From an uncultured Alphaproteobacteria bacterium (GTDB taxonomy: Bacteria; Pseudomonadota; Alphaproteobacteria; Caulobacterales; Aquidulcibacteraceae): a DNA stretch of 10,808 nt. A program made the translations under genes and the position numbers. The notes beneath the pieces were generated by a model. It was not told the DNA's origin, did not search any database, and worked only from the letters and a program-made list of their open reading frames with translations. The stretch covers positions 1-10,808 of the forward strand of contig CALBSY010000157.1 in the NCBI GenBank assembly GCA_937967725.1, read 5' to 3'. Positions 1 through 6,359 of the stretch are shown here, in pieces (position 1 is the stretch's first letter; the number at the start of each line of letters is the position of its first letter).

Positions 1-4
1 GCCG

Positions 5-1552
5 ATGGCAGACGTATTTATCTCCTACGCCAGCGAAGATCGGGCCCGTGTCCGTCCGCTTGCGGAAGCGCTGCAGAGCCGCGGCTTCAATGTGTGGTGG
101 GATCGCTCGCTCGCCGCGGGGCAGGACTACGCCGCGATCATCGAGCGCGAATTGCGCAACGCCAAAGCCGTTATCGTGGTTTGGACGCAGAGCGCAGCCC
201 ACTCGACATTCGTTCGCGACGAAGCCGGACGCGCGCGCGACGAAGGCCGTCTGGTCCCAGTGCTGCTCGATCGCGTCGATATCCCATTGGGTTTCGGCGC
301 GTTCCAAGCCGAAGACTTCACGCGTTGGAACGGCGGCGCCAATGCGCCGCAAATGCAAATTCTCGAAGAGGCGCTGAAGGCCAAGCTCGAAGGCCGCGAC
401 GTCGATGGCGGCGCCGTGGCGCGCAAGCGCCGGCGCCTGATGGCGCGCATCCGCATTGTGTCGGTGCTCACCGTAATCGCGCTCATCGTCGCCATCGCCT
501 GGGGTCTGAACGACATCATCCGCCCCGATCCGCCGCCGGCGGATTTGCGCGCCGAATTGCTGCGCTTGCTGGCCGAGGGCCAGCTCACGCCGGAGCAAGC
601 GATCCAGCTTGCACAAATTCTGGAAAGCGGCGCGCTCGGCGAAACTCAAAGCGCGGCGTTGGAAGAGGCGCCGGCCGCGGCGCCCGGCATGGAAACGCGT
701 TCGGCGGATGTGCAACTCGCCTTCGTGTCGGAGGCCGAATTCGACGAAGCCGCGCGCGAAACCTATCGCCAAGCCTTCCTGGCCGTGTCGCGGCATCCGG
801 ACGCGCAGGTCCGCCTAGCCGCCGCGCAGATGGCGCAAGACAGCACGCGTCAGGCCGCCATGCAGACGCTTTGGCGTTACGCTCAGAGTCATCCGGACGA
901 TCCGCTGACGGATGAGATTTATCTGCTCTGCGGCTCTGTTGGCGAGGCCAACGCCGATCCGCTTGGCCAGCGCGCCCTCGAAGCGGCGGCCAACATCGCG
1001 CCCCGCGACCGCTCGGTATGGCGCCTGCTTTCGCGCTCTTACGACCGCACCAATCGTAGCGACGCTGCGCGCGGCGCCGCGCTCGTGTCGGAAGCAGTCG
1101 ACGCGCAAATCGAAGGGCAGGAAGCGATCGCTGAGCAGCGGCTGCAGCAAGCTTTACCCGATCTCGACGCTTCGACGGTGCGTGCGCCGGTCGTTTCCGA
1201 ACTCGGCAACATCGCCGAGCGCCGCAACGACTGGACTTCGGCCAGCGCCCGATACGCCGAAGCCTATCGTCTGCGTGAGCAGACGGCGCGGCAGGCGCCT
1301 TCCGCAGGCGCGGCGATTGCGCTCGAAGCAGATGCGCAGCAATTGGTGCGTGCGTTGGATCGTTCCGGCCGGACGCGCGAAGCCTGCGAACGTTTGCGGC
1401 CGGCGGCAGAAGAGCACGACGTCGCCGCGCCGGACGAGGAACTGCTCGCACGCTGCCGGCAGGAATACCGCGTGCAATTGCGTCCCGACGTGCAGCTCTC
1501 GCCGCAAGTGCGCCAACGCACGATTGCGCCTGAGCGCACGGCGACGCCTTAG
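5..1552 (+). CDS. Membrane-anchored TIR-domain protein with C-terminal helical repeats
   Basis: 515 aa. Residues 3-125 look like a bacterial TIR domain: the opening 'VFISYASEDR', the 'WWDRSL' loop near 31-36, the 'AVIVVWT' strand near 55-61, and 'FVRDEAGRARDEG' (69-81), where E73 aligns by eye with the catalytic Glu of NAD-cleaving TIR proteins. A basic stretch (about 140-150, KRRRLMARIR) precedes one hydrophobic segment at about 150-168, so by the positive-inside rule the TIR faces the cytoplasm and the rest the periplasm. Residues 240-505 are Ala/Arg/Glu-rich helices with TPR-like spacing (for example 'NDWTSASARYAEAYRL'). TIR proteins act as NADases or as interaction modules; which applies here is not shown. 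The ATG lies 4 bases from the window edge, so its ribosome binding site is not visible. Its stop overlaps the convergent rsmD stop. No immunity-type partner is visible downstream; upstream is unknown. Family call is firm, function is open. Confidence 0.85.
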   Translation: MADVFISYASEDRARVRPLAEALQSRGFNVWWDRSLAAGQDYAAIIERELRNAKAVIVVWTQSAAHSTFVRDEAGRARDEGRLVPVLLDRVDIPLGFGAFQAEDFTRWNGGANAPQMQILEEALKAKLEGRDVDGGAVARKRRRLMARIRIVSVLTVIALIVAIAWGLNDIIRPDPPPADLRAELLRLLAEGQLTPEQAIQLAQILESGALGETQSAALEEAPAAAPGMETRSADVQLAFVSEAEFDEAARETYRQAFLAVSRHPDAQVRLAAAQMAQDSTRQAAMQTLWRYAQSHPDDPLTDEIYLLCGSVGEANADPLGQRALEAAANIAPRDRSVWRLLSRSYDRTNRSDAARGAALVSEAVDAQIEGQEAIAEQRLQQALPDLDASTVRAPVVSELGNIAERRNDWTSASARYAEAYRLREQTARQAPSAGAAIALEADAQQLVRALDRSGRTREACERLRPAAEEHDVAAPDEELLARCRQEYRVQLRPDVQLSPQVRQRTIAPERTATP

Positions 1553-2106
1553 GCGCGGATGAAATGCACCTTGGCCGCGCCGTAGTCGCGCGCGTCCAGG
1601 ATTTCGAATGCGGCGATGTCCGGGGTTTCATCGGCGCCGCACTCGAAAACGATTGTCGCATTAGGCGCTATCCAGCCGCCGGGCGCGAGCCGCTGCAAGG
1701 CGGCTTCGCCAAGGCCCATTCCGTAGGGCGGATCAAGAAACACCAGGTCGAATGGCTCCCCCAGCCCGGCCGGCTTCACTCCAAGATCCGTCGCATCGCG
1801 GCGGTGGATGCGGGTGGTCCCAAACAAGCCCAGCGACTCGATATTGTCCCGGATTGCTCCGCGCGCCGCCGCGTCGGTTTCCACAAACAAGGCGAAAGCT
1901 GCGCCGCGCGACATCGCCTCCAGCCCGAGTGCGCCCGAGCCTGCGAACAGATCGAGCACGCGCCGGCTCGCAATTCCCGGTGACCAGGGCGCGTGCGCCA
2001 GAATGTTGAACACAGCTTCACGCGCGCGATCGCTGGTCGGCCGCGTATCGCGCCCGGCCGGCGTAGCGAGGACGCGGCCTTTGAATTGTCCGCCGACGAT
2101 GCGCAT
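1549..2106 (-). CDS. rsmD: 16S rRNA (guanine966-N2)-methyltransferase RsmD
   Basis: 185 aa, usual for the family. RsmD uses S-adenosylmethionine to methylate G966 of 16S rRNA during small-subunit assembly in the cytoplasm. The N-terminus 'MRIVGGQFKGR' is the typical family start and is followed by 'TRPTSDRAREAVFNIL', the SAM-binding motif 'DLFAGSGALGLEAMSRGA' and the catalytic 'FLDPPYG' (NPPY-type) motif. I chose the ATG at 2104-2106 because homologs begin at this motif; the frame stays open upstream to 2325, but that extension is Arg/Pro-rich and runs over the divergent lipoprotein gene. No good Shine-Dalgarno precedes this ATG. A perfect 16-bp palindrome sits 3 bases upstream. An ATG 12 bases further upstream (2116-2118), inside the palindrome, is an alternative. 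The 3' end overlaps the TIR gene stop by 4 bp. Confidence 0.95.
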   Translation of the reverse strand: MRIVGGQFKGRVLATPAGRDTRPTSDRAREAVFNILAHAPWSPGIASRRVLDLFAGSGALGLEAMSRGAAFALFVETDAAARGAIRDNIESLGLFGTTRIHRRDATDLGVKPAGLGEPFDLVFLDPPYGMGLGEAALQRLAPGGWIAPNATIVFECGADETPDIAAFEILDARDYGAAKVHFIRA

Positions 2107-2109
2107 CGG

Positions 2110-2125
2110 GCGCTGCATGCAGCGC
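2110..2125. repeat. Perfect 16-bp palindrome at the rsmD start
   Basis: The sequence gcgctgca/tgcagcgc is exactly self-complementary and ends 3 bases upstream of the rsmD ATG. As RNA it would give a 6-bp stem with a CATG tetraloop where a ribosome binding site would be expected. It could equally be a DNA operator or chance in GC-rich sequence. Confidence 0.5.
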
Positions 2126-2154
2126 GAAGCGGCGGGAGGCAAGGTTTCTATCCC

Positions 2155-2185
2155 CGGCGGCTCTAACGGCGTTAGAATGCCGCCG
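2155..2185 (+). promoter_or_regulatory. Hairpin/operator-like dyad before the small lipoprotein gene
   Basis: Two nested arms pair: cggcggc (2155-2161) with gccgccg (2179-2185), and tctaac (2162-2167) with gttaga (2171-2176). The loop is GGC and the only irregularity is a 2-base bulge (2177-2178). The inner part reads TCTAACGGCGTTAGA, a perfect dyad of 6-bp arms around a 3-bp spacer, unusual in being partly AT-rich here. The right arm touches the strong AGGAGG ribosome binding site at 2186-2191. It may be a repressor operator in the rsmD/lipoprotein divergent gap or a 5' UTR hairpin; sequence alone does not decide. Confidence 0.5.
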
Positions 2186-2198
2186 AGGAGGGCGTGAC

Positions 2199-2573
2199 AT
2201 GAAATATCTGCTTCTTGCCGGCGTTTTAGCACTCGCCGCGGCCTGCGCATCGGCGCCGGCGGCGCAATCCGGCGTCGGCGCGGGGCCATCGGCGCAATCG
2301 GAAGCGCCCAACTATGAGGACGCACGCAGCACGGCTTCCGACGCTGACGTGCGCGACGCGCGCCGGGCCTACCGCGCCGCGTGCCAAACCAGCAACAATG
2401 ACAATTACTGCGAGTGTATGACCGGCGGCATGGCGCAAGCGCTCACGCCGGATGATCTTGCCGTCGCCACCGCCGCGTTCACCGGCGACAGCGTCGAGGC
2501 AACGCAAGATGTGCGGGATCATGTCGCCTCCACCCGCGCGGACGTCGATAACGGCTGCGCTCAATTCCGCTAA
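2199..2573 (+). CDS. Small cysteine-containing lipoprotein, unknown function
   Basis: 124 aa. The N-terminus (MKYLLLAGVLALAAAC) is a short lipoprotein signal peptide with the lipid-bearing Cys at 16; the -3 position is Ala rather than the usual Leu, which makes the lipobox slightly atypical. A Ser/Ala/Pro linker follows. The mature domain carries four further cysteines: one in 'RAACQTS', two in 'NYCECM' and one near the end in 'NGCAQFR', a spacing that suggests disulfides in the periplasm. I do not recognise the family. The start is well supported by a perfect AGGAGG 7 bases before the ATG. It lies divergent to rsmD and 122 bp upstream of the TerC gene on the same strand, so it may be co-transcribed with it. 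Confidence 0.8.
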   Translation: MKYLLLAGVLALAAACASAPAAQSGVGAGPSAQSEAPNYEDARSTASDADVRDARRAYRAACQTSNNDNYCECMTGGMAQALTPDDLAVATAAFTGDSVEATQDVRDHVASTRADVDNGCAQFR

Positions 2574-2695
2574 GGGCTTCCCTCTGAGTTTGAAGGGCCA
2601 TATGTCGCGCTGGGCCCGCCGTCCGGCGCTTGACCGGACGCGTGCGGTTCGCAAACAAGGTCGGCCATTGAGCGAGAGGCGGGGAAAGAGCTGAC
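2574..2695 (+). other. Structured leader region upstream of the TerC gene
   Basis: This 122-bp gap can form several stems: gggcc (2595-2599) with ggccc (2613-2617); cgtccgg (2620-2626) with ccggacg (2634-2640), loop CGCTTGA; and cctct (2581-2585) with agagg (2675-2679) closing the region. TerC-family genes of the YjbE type are often controlled by the manganese-sensing yybP-ykoY riboswitch. I looked for its conserved GGGGAGUAG-type core and did not find it, so no riboswitch is called. Confidence 0.35.
2602..2694 (+). CDS. Possible Arg-rich leader ORF ahead of the TerC gene
   Basis: A 30-codon ORF starts at an ATG preceded by gaaggg (2592-2597, spacing 4) and ends in TGA one base before the TerC GTG start. 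It encodes 9 Arg and 2 Lys among 30 residues and no recognisable domain. The position would suit translational coupling or a leader peptide. Spurious Arg-rich ORFs are common in GC-rich DNA, so this is a weak call. Confidence 0.2.
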   Translation: MSRWARRPALDRTRAVRKQGRPLSERRGKS

Positions 2696-3367
2696 GTGGA
2701 CATGGTTGTCGCAGATATCGCAGCATTTATTCAGGTTGTTTTGATCGACCTCGCCCTCGCAGGCGACAACGCCGTTGCGGTGGGGCTTGCAGCCGCCGCT
2801 CTGCCGAGCGAGCAGCAGCGTCGCGCCATCTTCTGGGGCATCGTTCTCGCGCTTGTGCTGCGCATCTTGTTTGCCGGCATCACAATCCAGCTGCTGCAGA
2901 TTCCGGGCTTGCTCTTCGCCGGCGGCGCGCTGCTGTTTTGGGTCGCTTGGCGCATGTACGACGATCTGCGCCGCCACCAACCGGTGATGGTCGGCGAGCC
3001 GGCCGCAGGTGAACATTTGGCGGAGCAGGTCGCCGCCGGCGGTAAGAAGCCCAAAACATTCGCCAGCGCGTTGTTCACCATTATTTTGGCCGACGTGTCG
3101 ATGTCGCTCGACAACGTGCTCGCGGTCGCAGCCGTGTCGCGCCACAACGTCTATATCATGGCCTTTGGCCTCATCCTCGCGGTTGCGCTCATGGGGGTGG
3201 CGGCGACATTTATCGCTCGCATCATCACCAAGCACCGCTGGATCGCCTGGCTCGGCATCGTCATTATCTTGTTTGCCGGCACGCGCATGATCTGGGAAGA
3301 CGCGCACAACTTCTTCCCGCAATACGTCCCCGGCATTCCAAGCTTCCTCGGCGGCGGCGCGCACTAG
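2696..3367 (+). CDS. TerC-family integral membrane protein (YjbE type), probable metal exporter
   Basis: 223 aa, all hydrophobic helices with short loops, as expected for the TerC/YjbE family of inner-membrane proteins; members have been tied to manganese efflux and metal loading of exported enzymes. The two family signatures are present and internally repeated: 'DLALAGDNAVAVG' in the first helix pair and 'ADVSMSLDNVLAVAA' in the second, with the paired acidic/Asn residues thought to bind metal. A hydrophilic loop (about residues 98-120) separates the halves. I kept the GTG at 2696 because of the ggggaaagag stretch ending 5 bases before it; an ATG two codons later (2702) is nearly as good. 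The stop overlaps the convergent rluB-type gene by 4 bp. Substrate (Mn or Ca) is inferred from family, not shown. Confidence 0.9.
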   Translation: MDMVVADIAAFIQVVLIDLALAGDNAVAVGLAAAALPSEQQRRAIFWGIVLALVLRILFAGITIQLLQIPGLLFAGGALLFWVAWRMYDDLRRHQPVMVGEPAAGEHLAEQVAAGGKKPKTFASALFTIILADVSMSLDNVLAVAAVSRHNVYIMAFGLILAVALMGVAATFIARIITKHRWIAWLGIVIILFAGTRMIWEDAHNFFPQYVPGIPSFLGGGAH

Positions 3368-4119
3368 CTCAGCGCGTTCTTGCCGAGTTGCTCCCTCAGC
3401 ACCTTGCGTGGAATCTCTTCCACCGCGCCGGTTTCAAGCGCCCCGAGCTGGAACGGTCCGTAAGCAATGCGGATGAGCCGGTTCACTCTGAGCCCAAGCG
3501 CCTCCAGCACGCGGCGTACTTCGCGATTCTTGCCCTCGCTCAGCGACACCGTGATCCACGCGTTGGCCGCGCCTCCGCGTTCGAGCTTCGCGTCGATCGG
3601 TCCATAACGTATGCCATCTATCGTGATGCCGTTCTTCAGCTTGTCGAGTTCGCTCTGCTCAATGCGGCCGAAGGCGCGTGCGCGGTAGCGCCTGATCCAG
3701 CCGTTGGAGGGCAATTCCAGCCTGCGGGCGAGCGCGCCGTCATTGGTCAGCAGCAGTAAACCTTCGGAGGTCAGGTCGAGCCGGCCAACGGAGATCACGC
3801 GCGGCATGTCTTTGGGCAAGCGTTCAAACACAGTCGGGCGCCGAGCCGGATCGCGATGGGTTGTCACGAGACCGGAGGGTTTATGGAAGCGCCACAGCCG
3901 CGTCGGTTCTGCCGCGCCAATCACGCGGCCATCGACGCTGATCTTGTCCCGTTCGGTCACCTTCACCGCGGGCGTGTCGAGACGCTTGCCGTTGAGCTTC
4001 ACCCGGCCTTCGGCGATCAGCTTTTCGGCGTCGCGGCGCGAACAGATTCCGGCGCGAGCCAGGAACTTGGCCACGCGTTCGCCTTCTGCGTTAGAAGGGG
4101 GAGAGGAAGGAGCGCTCAT
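3364..4119 (-). CDS. rluB: rRNA pseudouridine synthase, RluB/RsuA family
   Basis: 251 aa. An N-terminal S4 RNA-binding domain (about residues 14-60, 'RVAKFLARAGICSRRDAEKLI') is followed by the pseudouridine synthase domain with motif 'GRLDLTSEGLLLLTND'; D115 is the catalytic aspartate. 'LSEGKNREVRRVLEALG' near the C-terminus is the other conserved family motif. The enzyme isomerises a specific uridine in rRNA, in 23S if it is RluB; RsuA- or RluE-like specificity cannot be excluded from sequence alone. The ATG (4117-4119) overlaps the ATG of the divergent gene at 4118 and has no clear Shine-Dalgarno. An in-frame GTG at 4072-4074 has a gaagg upstream, but starting there would trim the edge of the S4 domain, so the ATG is preferred. 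It is convergent with the TerC gene (4-bp overlap). Confidence 0.92.
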   Translation of the reverse strand: MSAPSSPPSNAEGERVAKFLARAGICSRRDAEKLIAEGRVKLNGKRLDTPAVKVTERDKISVDGRVIGAAEPTRLWRFHKPSGLVTTHRDPARRPTVFERLPKDMPRVISVGRLDLTSEGLLLLTNDGALARRLELPSNGWIRRYRARAFGRIEQSELDKLKNGITIDGIRYGPIDAKLERGGAANAWITVSLSEGKNREVRRVLEALGLRVNRLIRIAYGPFQLGALETGAVEEIPRKVLREQLGKNALS

Positions 4120-4438
4120 GTTCGCCGTGATCTATCGCTGGCAGGTGGTACCAGGGCTTGAGGCGCAATTCGAGCAGGGTTGGAAGCGCGGCACCGAGCG
4201 GATTGCCGCGGAATTCGGCGGCTGGGGCTCACGCCTGCACCGGGGCGAGGGCGGCAGCTACGTCGCCTACGCGCAATGGCCGGACAGAGCCACTTGGGAG
4301 AAGGCTATGGAAAGCCGGATGCGCCACTCCGATGACGAGGCCCGGCGCATGTATCGCGAAGCGATCGTGCCGGACACGTTCGAAACGCTGTTCGCCGGCC
4401 CGGTCGCAGCGGATTTGCTGGAGCTCAGGCGGGGATGA
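4118..4438 (+). CDS. Antibiotic biosynthesis monooxygenase (ABM)-like small protein
   Basis: 106 aa, the size of a single ferredoxin-like ABM-type domain. The start 'MFAVIYRWQVVPGLEAQFEQGW' and later 'GSYVAYAQWPDRATWEKA' match the usual strand-helix pattern of these small dimeric proteins, whose members include heme-degrading and quinol-oxidising enzymes and many of unknown role. No residue here allows a substrate to be named. The ATG at 4118-4120 is supported by ggaagg (4105-4110, spacing 7). It is the first gene of a tight run: its TGA overlaps the tadA ATG (ATGA, 4435-4438). Its own start shares two bases with the start of the divergent pseudouridine synthase gene, so its promoter must lie within that gene. 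Confidence 0.75.
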   Translation: MFAVIYRWQVVPGLEAQFEQGWKRGTERIAAEFGGWGSRLHRGEGGSYVAYAQWPDRATWEKAMESRMRHSDDEARRMYREAIVPDTFETLFAGPVAADLLELRRG

Positions 4439-4887
4439 GCGATGAGGCGCATATGGCGCGTGCGCTGGCGTTGGCGGCGGCGGCAGGCGGCGCGGGCGAA
4501 GCGCCGGTCGGATGCGTCGTCGTCGACGGCGCGGGCCAGATCATCGCCGAAGGCGCCAACCAGCCCATCGCCGCGCACGATCCAACGGCGCACGCTGAGA
4601 TCGTTGCGCTGCGCCAGGCCGCGGCCGCGATCGGAAACTACCGGCTCAAACCCGGCCTCACGCTCTATGTCACCTTAGAGCCATGCGCCATGTGCGCCGG
4701 CGCCATCAGCCACGCCCGCATTGCACGGCTTGTGTATGGCGCGAGCGACCCGAAGGGTGGCGGCGTCGCGCACGGGGCGCGCGCGCTGGACCAAACGACT
4801 GGTGAGTGGGGACGGGCGGCGACTAGCGGCGGGCTGGCGGACGCGGCGGCCGAATTACTCAGAGAATTCTTCAAGGCGCGCCGTTAG
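4435..4887 (+). CDS. tadA: tRNA adenosine(34) deaminase TadA
   Basis: 150 aa, the usual length. TadA deaminates A34 to inosine in the anticodon of tRNA-Arg(ACG), allowing wobble decoding. The zinc-dependent deaminase motifs are complete: 'HAE' (in 'DPTAHAEIVALR') supplies the His ligand and the proton-shuttling Glu, and 'LEPCAMCAGAI' supplies the two Cys ligands. The substrate-side 'NQPIAAHDPTAHAE' corresponds to the N-R-P-I segment of other TadA proteins. The ATG overlaps the stop of the ABM-like gene (ATGA), which implies translational coupling; the MaoC-type gene follows after 9 bases, so the three probably form one transcript. It is near the pseudouridine synthase gene, a common neighbour of tadA in alphaproteobacteria. 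Confidence 0.95.
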   Translation: MSDEAHMARALALAAAAGGAGEAPVGCVVVDGAGQIIAEGANQPIAAHDPTAHAEIVALRQAAAAIGNYRLKPGLTLYVTLEPCAMCAGAISHARIARLVYGASDPKGGGVAHGARALDQTTGEWGRAATSGGLADAAAELLREFFKARR

Positions 4888-4896
4888 GTTCGCGAC

Positions 4897-5343
4897 ATGA
4901 CTCTTCCCGAGACCCAGACGCTCTATTTCGAAGATCTCTCCGTCGGCATGCGCGAGAGCTACACCAAAATAGTGAAGGCCTCCGATGTCGTCGGCTTCGC
5001 CGAGATCAGCGGCGACCGCAATCCGATCCATCTGTCCGAGCACTTCGCGGCGAAAACGCCATTCGGCGGGCGCATCGCGCACGGGCTCTACACGGCGAGC
5101 CTCATCTCCGCTGTGATCGGCACCCGCTTGCCGGGCCCCGGAGCGATCTACATCTCGCAAACGCTGCGTTTCCTCGCGCCGGTGCGCATCGGCGACACGG
5201 TCGAAGCCAGTGTCGAGATTGTCGAACTCAGCGAGAAGGGGCGGCGCGGCAAGCTCAAGTGCGAGTGCCGTGTGGGCGATACGGCGGTGTTGGAGGGCGA
5301 AGCGGAGGTCAAGGTTCCGGCGCGGCCTACGGAGAGCGTGTAA
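4897..5343 (+). CDS. MaoC-family (R)-specific enoyl-CoA hydratase-like protein
   Basis: 148 aa, a single hot-dog domain as in PhaJ-type hydratases. The hydratase-2 motif is intact: 'FAEISGDRNPIHLSEHFA' contains the catalytic D40 and H45, followed by 'GRIAHGLYTASLIS'. Such enzymes hydrate trans-2-enoyl-CoA to (R)-3-hydroxyacyl-CoA, feeding polyhydroxyalkanoate or fatty acid metabolism; the exact chain length or pathway cannot be read here. The start at 4897 has only a weak upstream agg. A GACTC (GANTC-type methylation site) overlaps the start codon at 4899-4903. It follows tadA by 9 bases in the same operon. Its 3' end overlaps the convergent ribF gene by 17 bp, the longest overlap in the window. 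Confidence 0.88.
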   Translation: MTLPETQTLYFEDLSVGMRESYTKIVKASDVVGFAEISGDRNPIHLSEHFAAKTPFGGRIAHGLYTASLISAVIGTRLPGPGAIYISQTLRFLAPVRIGDTVEASVEIVELSEKGRRGKLKCECRVGDTAVLEGEAEVKVPARPTESV

Positions 5344-6262
5344 GCGCGGTGCGCGCGTCGATCACATCCTGTTTCATTTGCCGCTTCATCGCATCGATAT
5401 CGGCGAACTTTTCCTCGTCACGGAGAAATGCCACCAGTTCGACCTCTATGTGTTTGCCGTAAAGATCGCCGCTGAAATCCAGCAAGTGTGCTTCGAGCAG
5501 CGGTTCTGGCAAAGCGCCCACAGTCGGATTGACACCCGCGTTCGCCACGCCCGGGAGCAGCGCGCCGTCGCCGAGATCGACACGCACCGCATAAACACCA
5601 AGCCGCGGACGCACATATTCTCCCAGCGCTATGTTCGCGGTCGGAAACCCGAGATCGCGCCCGCGCGCGAAACCTTGCCTCACTTCGCCTTCGATCGCCC
5701 ACGGACGGCCCAGCATGGCGGTTGCTTCGTCCATTTTGCCGGCGGCAATGGCTTCACGGATGGCGGTGGACGAAATCTTCGCCGCTCCGTCTTTCACCGG
5801 CTCCACCGCCTCTACTGTGAAGCCGAGTTCATCGCCAAGCGCGGCCAAGCTGGCCGCATCGCCCATGCGCCCGCGTCCGAAGCGAAAATCGGCGCCGACG
5901 CTGACGTGCGCCGCGCCCAGGCAATCGCGCAGCACGCGTTCGGTGAATTCGCGGTCGGTGGATTGCGACAACGCTGCGTCGAAACCGATCTCGAACACCT
6001 CGGACGCGCCCGCTAGAGCGAGCGATCGCGCCCTCTGCCGCGGCGTTTGCAAGCGGAATGGCGCCGCGTCGGGCTGAAAGAAACGGCGCGGGTGCGGTTC
6101 GAATACCGCCGCGCCGAGCGCGATGCCGCGCGCGTCGGCGATTGCGCGGGCCGAGTCGACCACCGCCAGGTGTCCCACATGCACGCCGTCGAAATTGCCC
6201 AGTGCGAGCGCCGCGCCGCGCGCGTCTTCGGGAACCGTCGTGTTGGGGCCGAGCGCTTCCAT
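5327..6262 (-). CDS. ribF: Bifunctional riboflavin kinase / FAD synthetase RibF
   Basis: 311 aa, full length. It phosphorylates riboflavin to FMN and adenylylates FMN to FAD in the cytoplasm. The N-terminal FAD synthetase half shows the nucleotidyltransferase motif 'GNFDGVHVGH' (22-31), 'EPHPRRFF' (55-62), 'GADFRFGRGR' (about 123-132) and 'ISSTAIR' (163-169). The C-terminal kinase half shows 'GFPTAN' (205-210), 'NAGVNPTVG' (about 241-249) and the likely catalytic Glu in 'LLEAHLLDF' (about 257). The ATG at 6260-6262 lacks a strong Shine-Dalgarno. Upstream is a 263-bp gap shared with the divergent receiver gene. Its last 17 bp overlap the convergent MaoC-type gene. Confidence 0.95.
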   Translation of the reverse strand: MEALGPNTTVPEDARGAALALGNFDGVHVGHLAVVDSARAIADARGIALGAAVFEPHPRRFFQPDAAPFRLQTPRQRARSLALAGASEVFEIGFDAALSQSTDREFTERVLRDCLGAAHVSVGADFRFGRGRMGDAASLAALGDELGFTVEAVEPVKDGAAKISSTAIREAIAAGKMDEATAMLGRPWAIEGEVRQGFARGRDLGFPTANIALGEYVRPRLGVYAVRVDLGDGALLPGVANAGVNPTVGALPEPLLEAHLLDFSGDLYGKHIEVELVAFLRDEEKFADIDAMKRQMKQDVIDARTALTRSP

Positions 6263-6359
6263 AGGTTCACAAAGTCTTTCGTTCTTCGGCCAAGTGCTGT
6301 CCAGTCTGTTGCCAAAGCGTTGCGTCCGGAGCTTCGGCGTGCGCGCCGTTCATACATGC

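Noticed and set aside
585..1661. 358-aa ORF on the minus strand opposite the TIR gene
   Set aside because: Arg/Ala/Pro-rich, no domain, and fully antisense to a gene with clear domains; a shadow of GC-rich coding sequence.
2574..2695. yybP-ykoY manganese riboswitch before the TerC gene
   Set aside because: Context fits, but the conserved GGGGAGUAG-type core and partner loop were not found; only generic GC stems are visible.
5..5343. Defence island built around the TIR gene
   Set aside because: Downstream genes are housekeeping (rsmD, TerC, pseudouridine synthase, tadA); no nuclease, sensor or other immunity partner is visible in the window.
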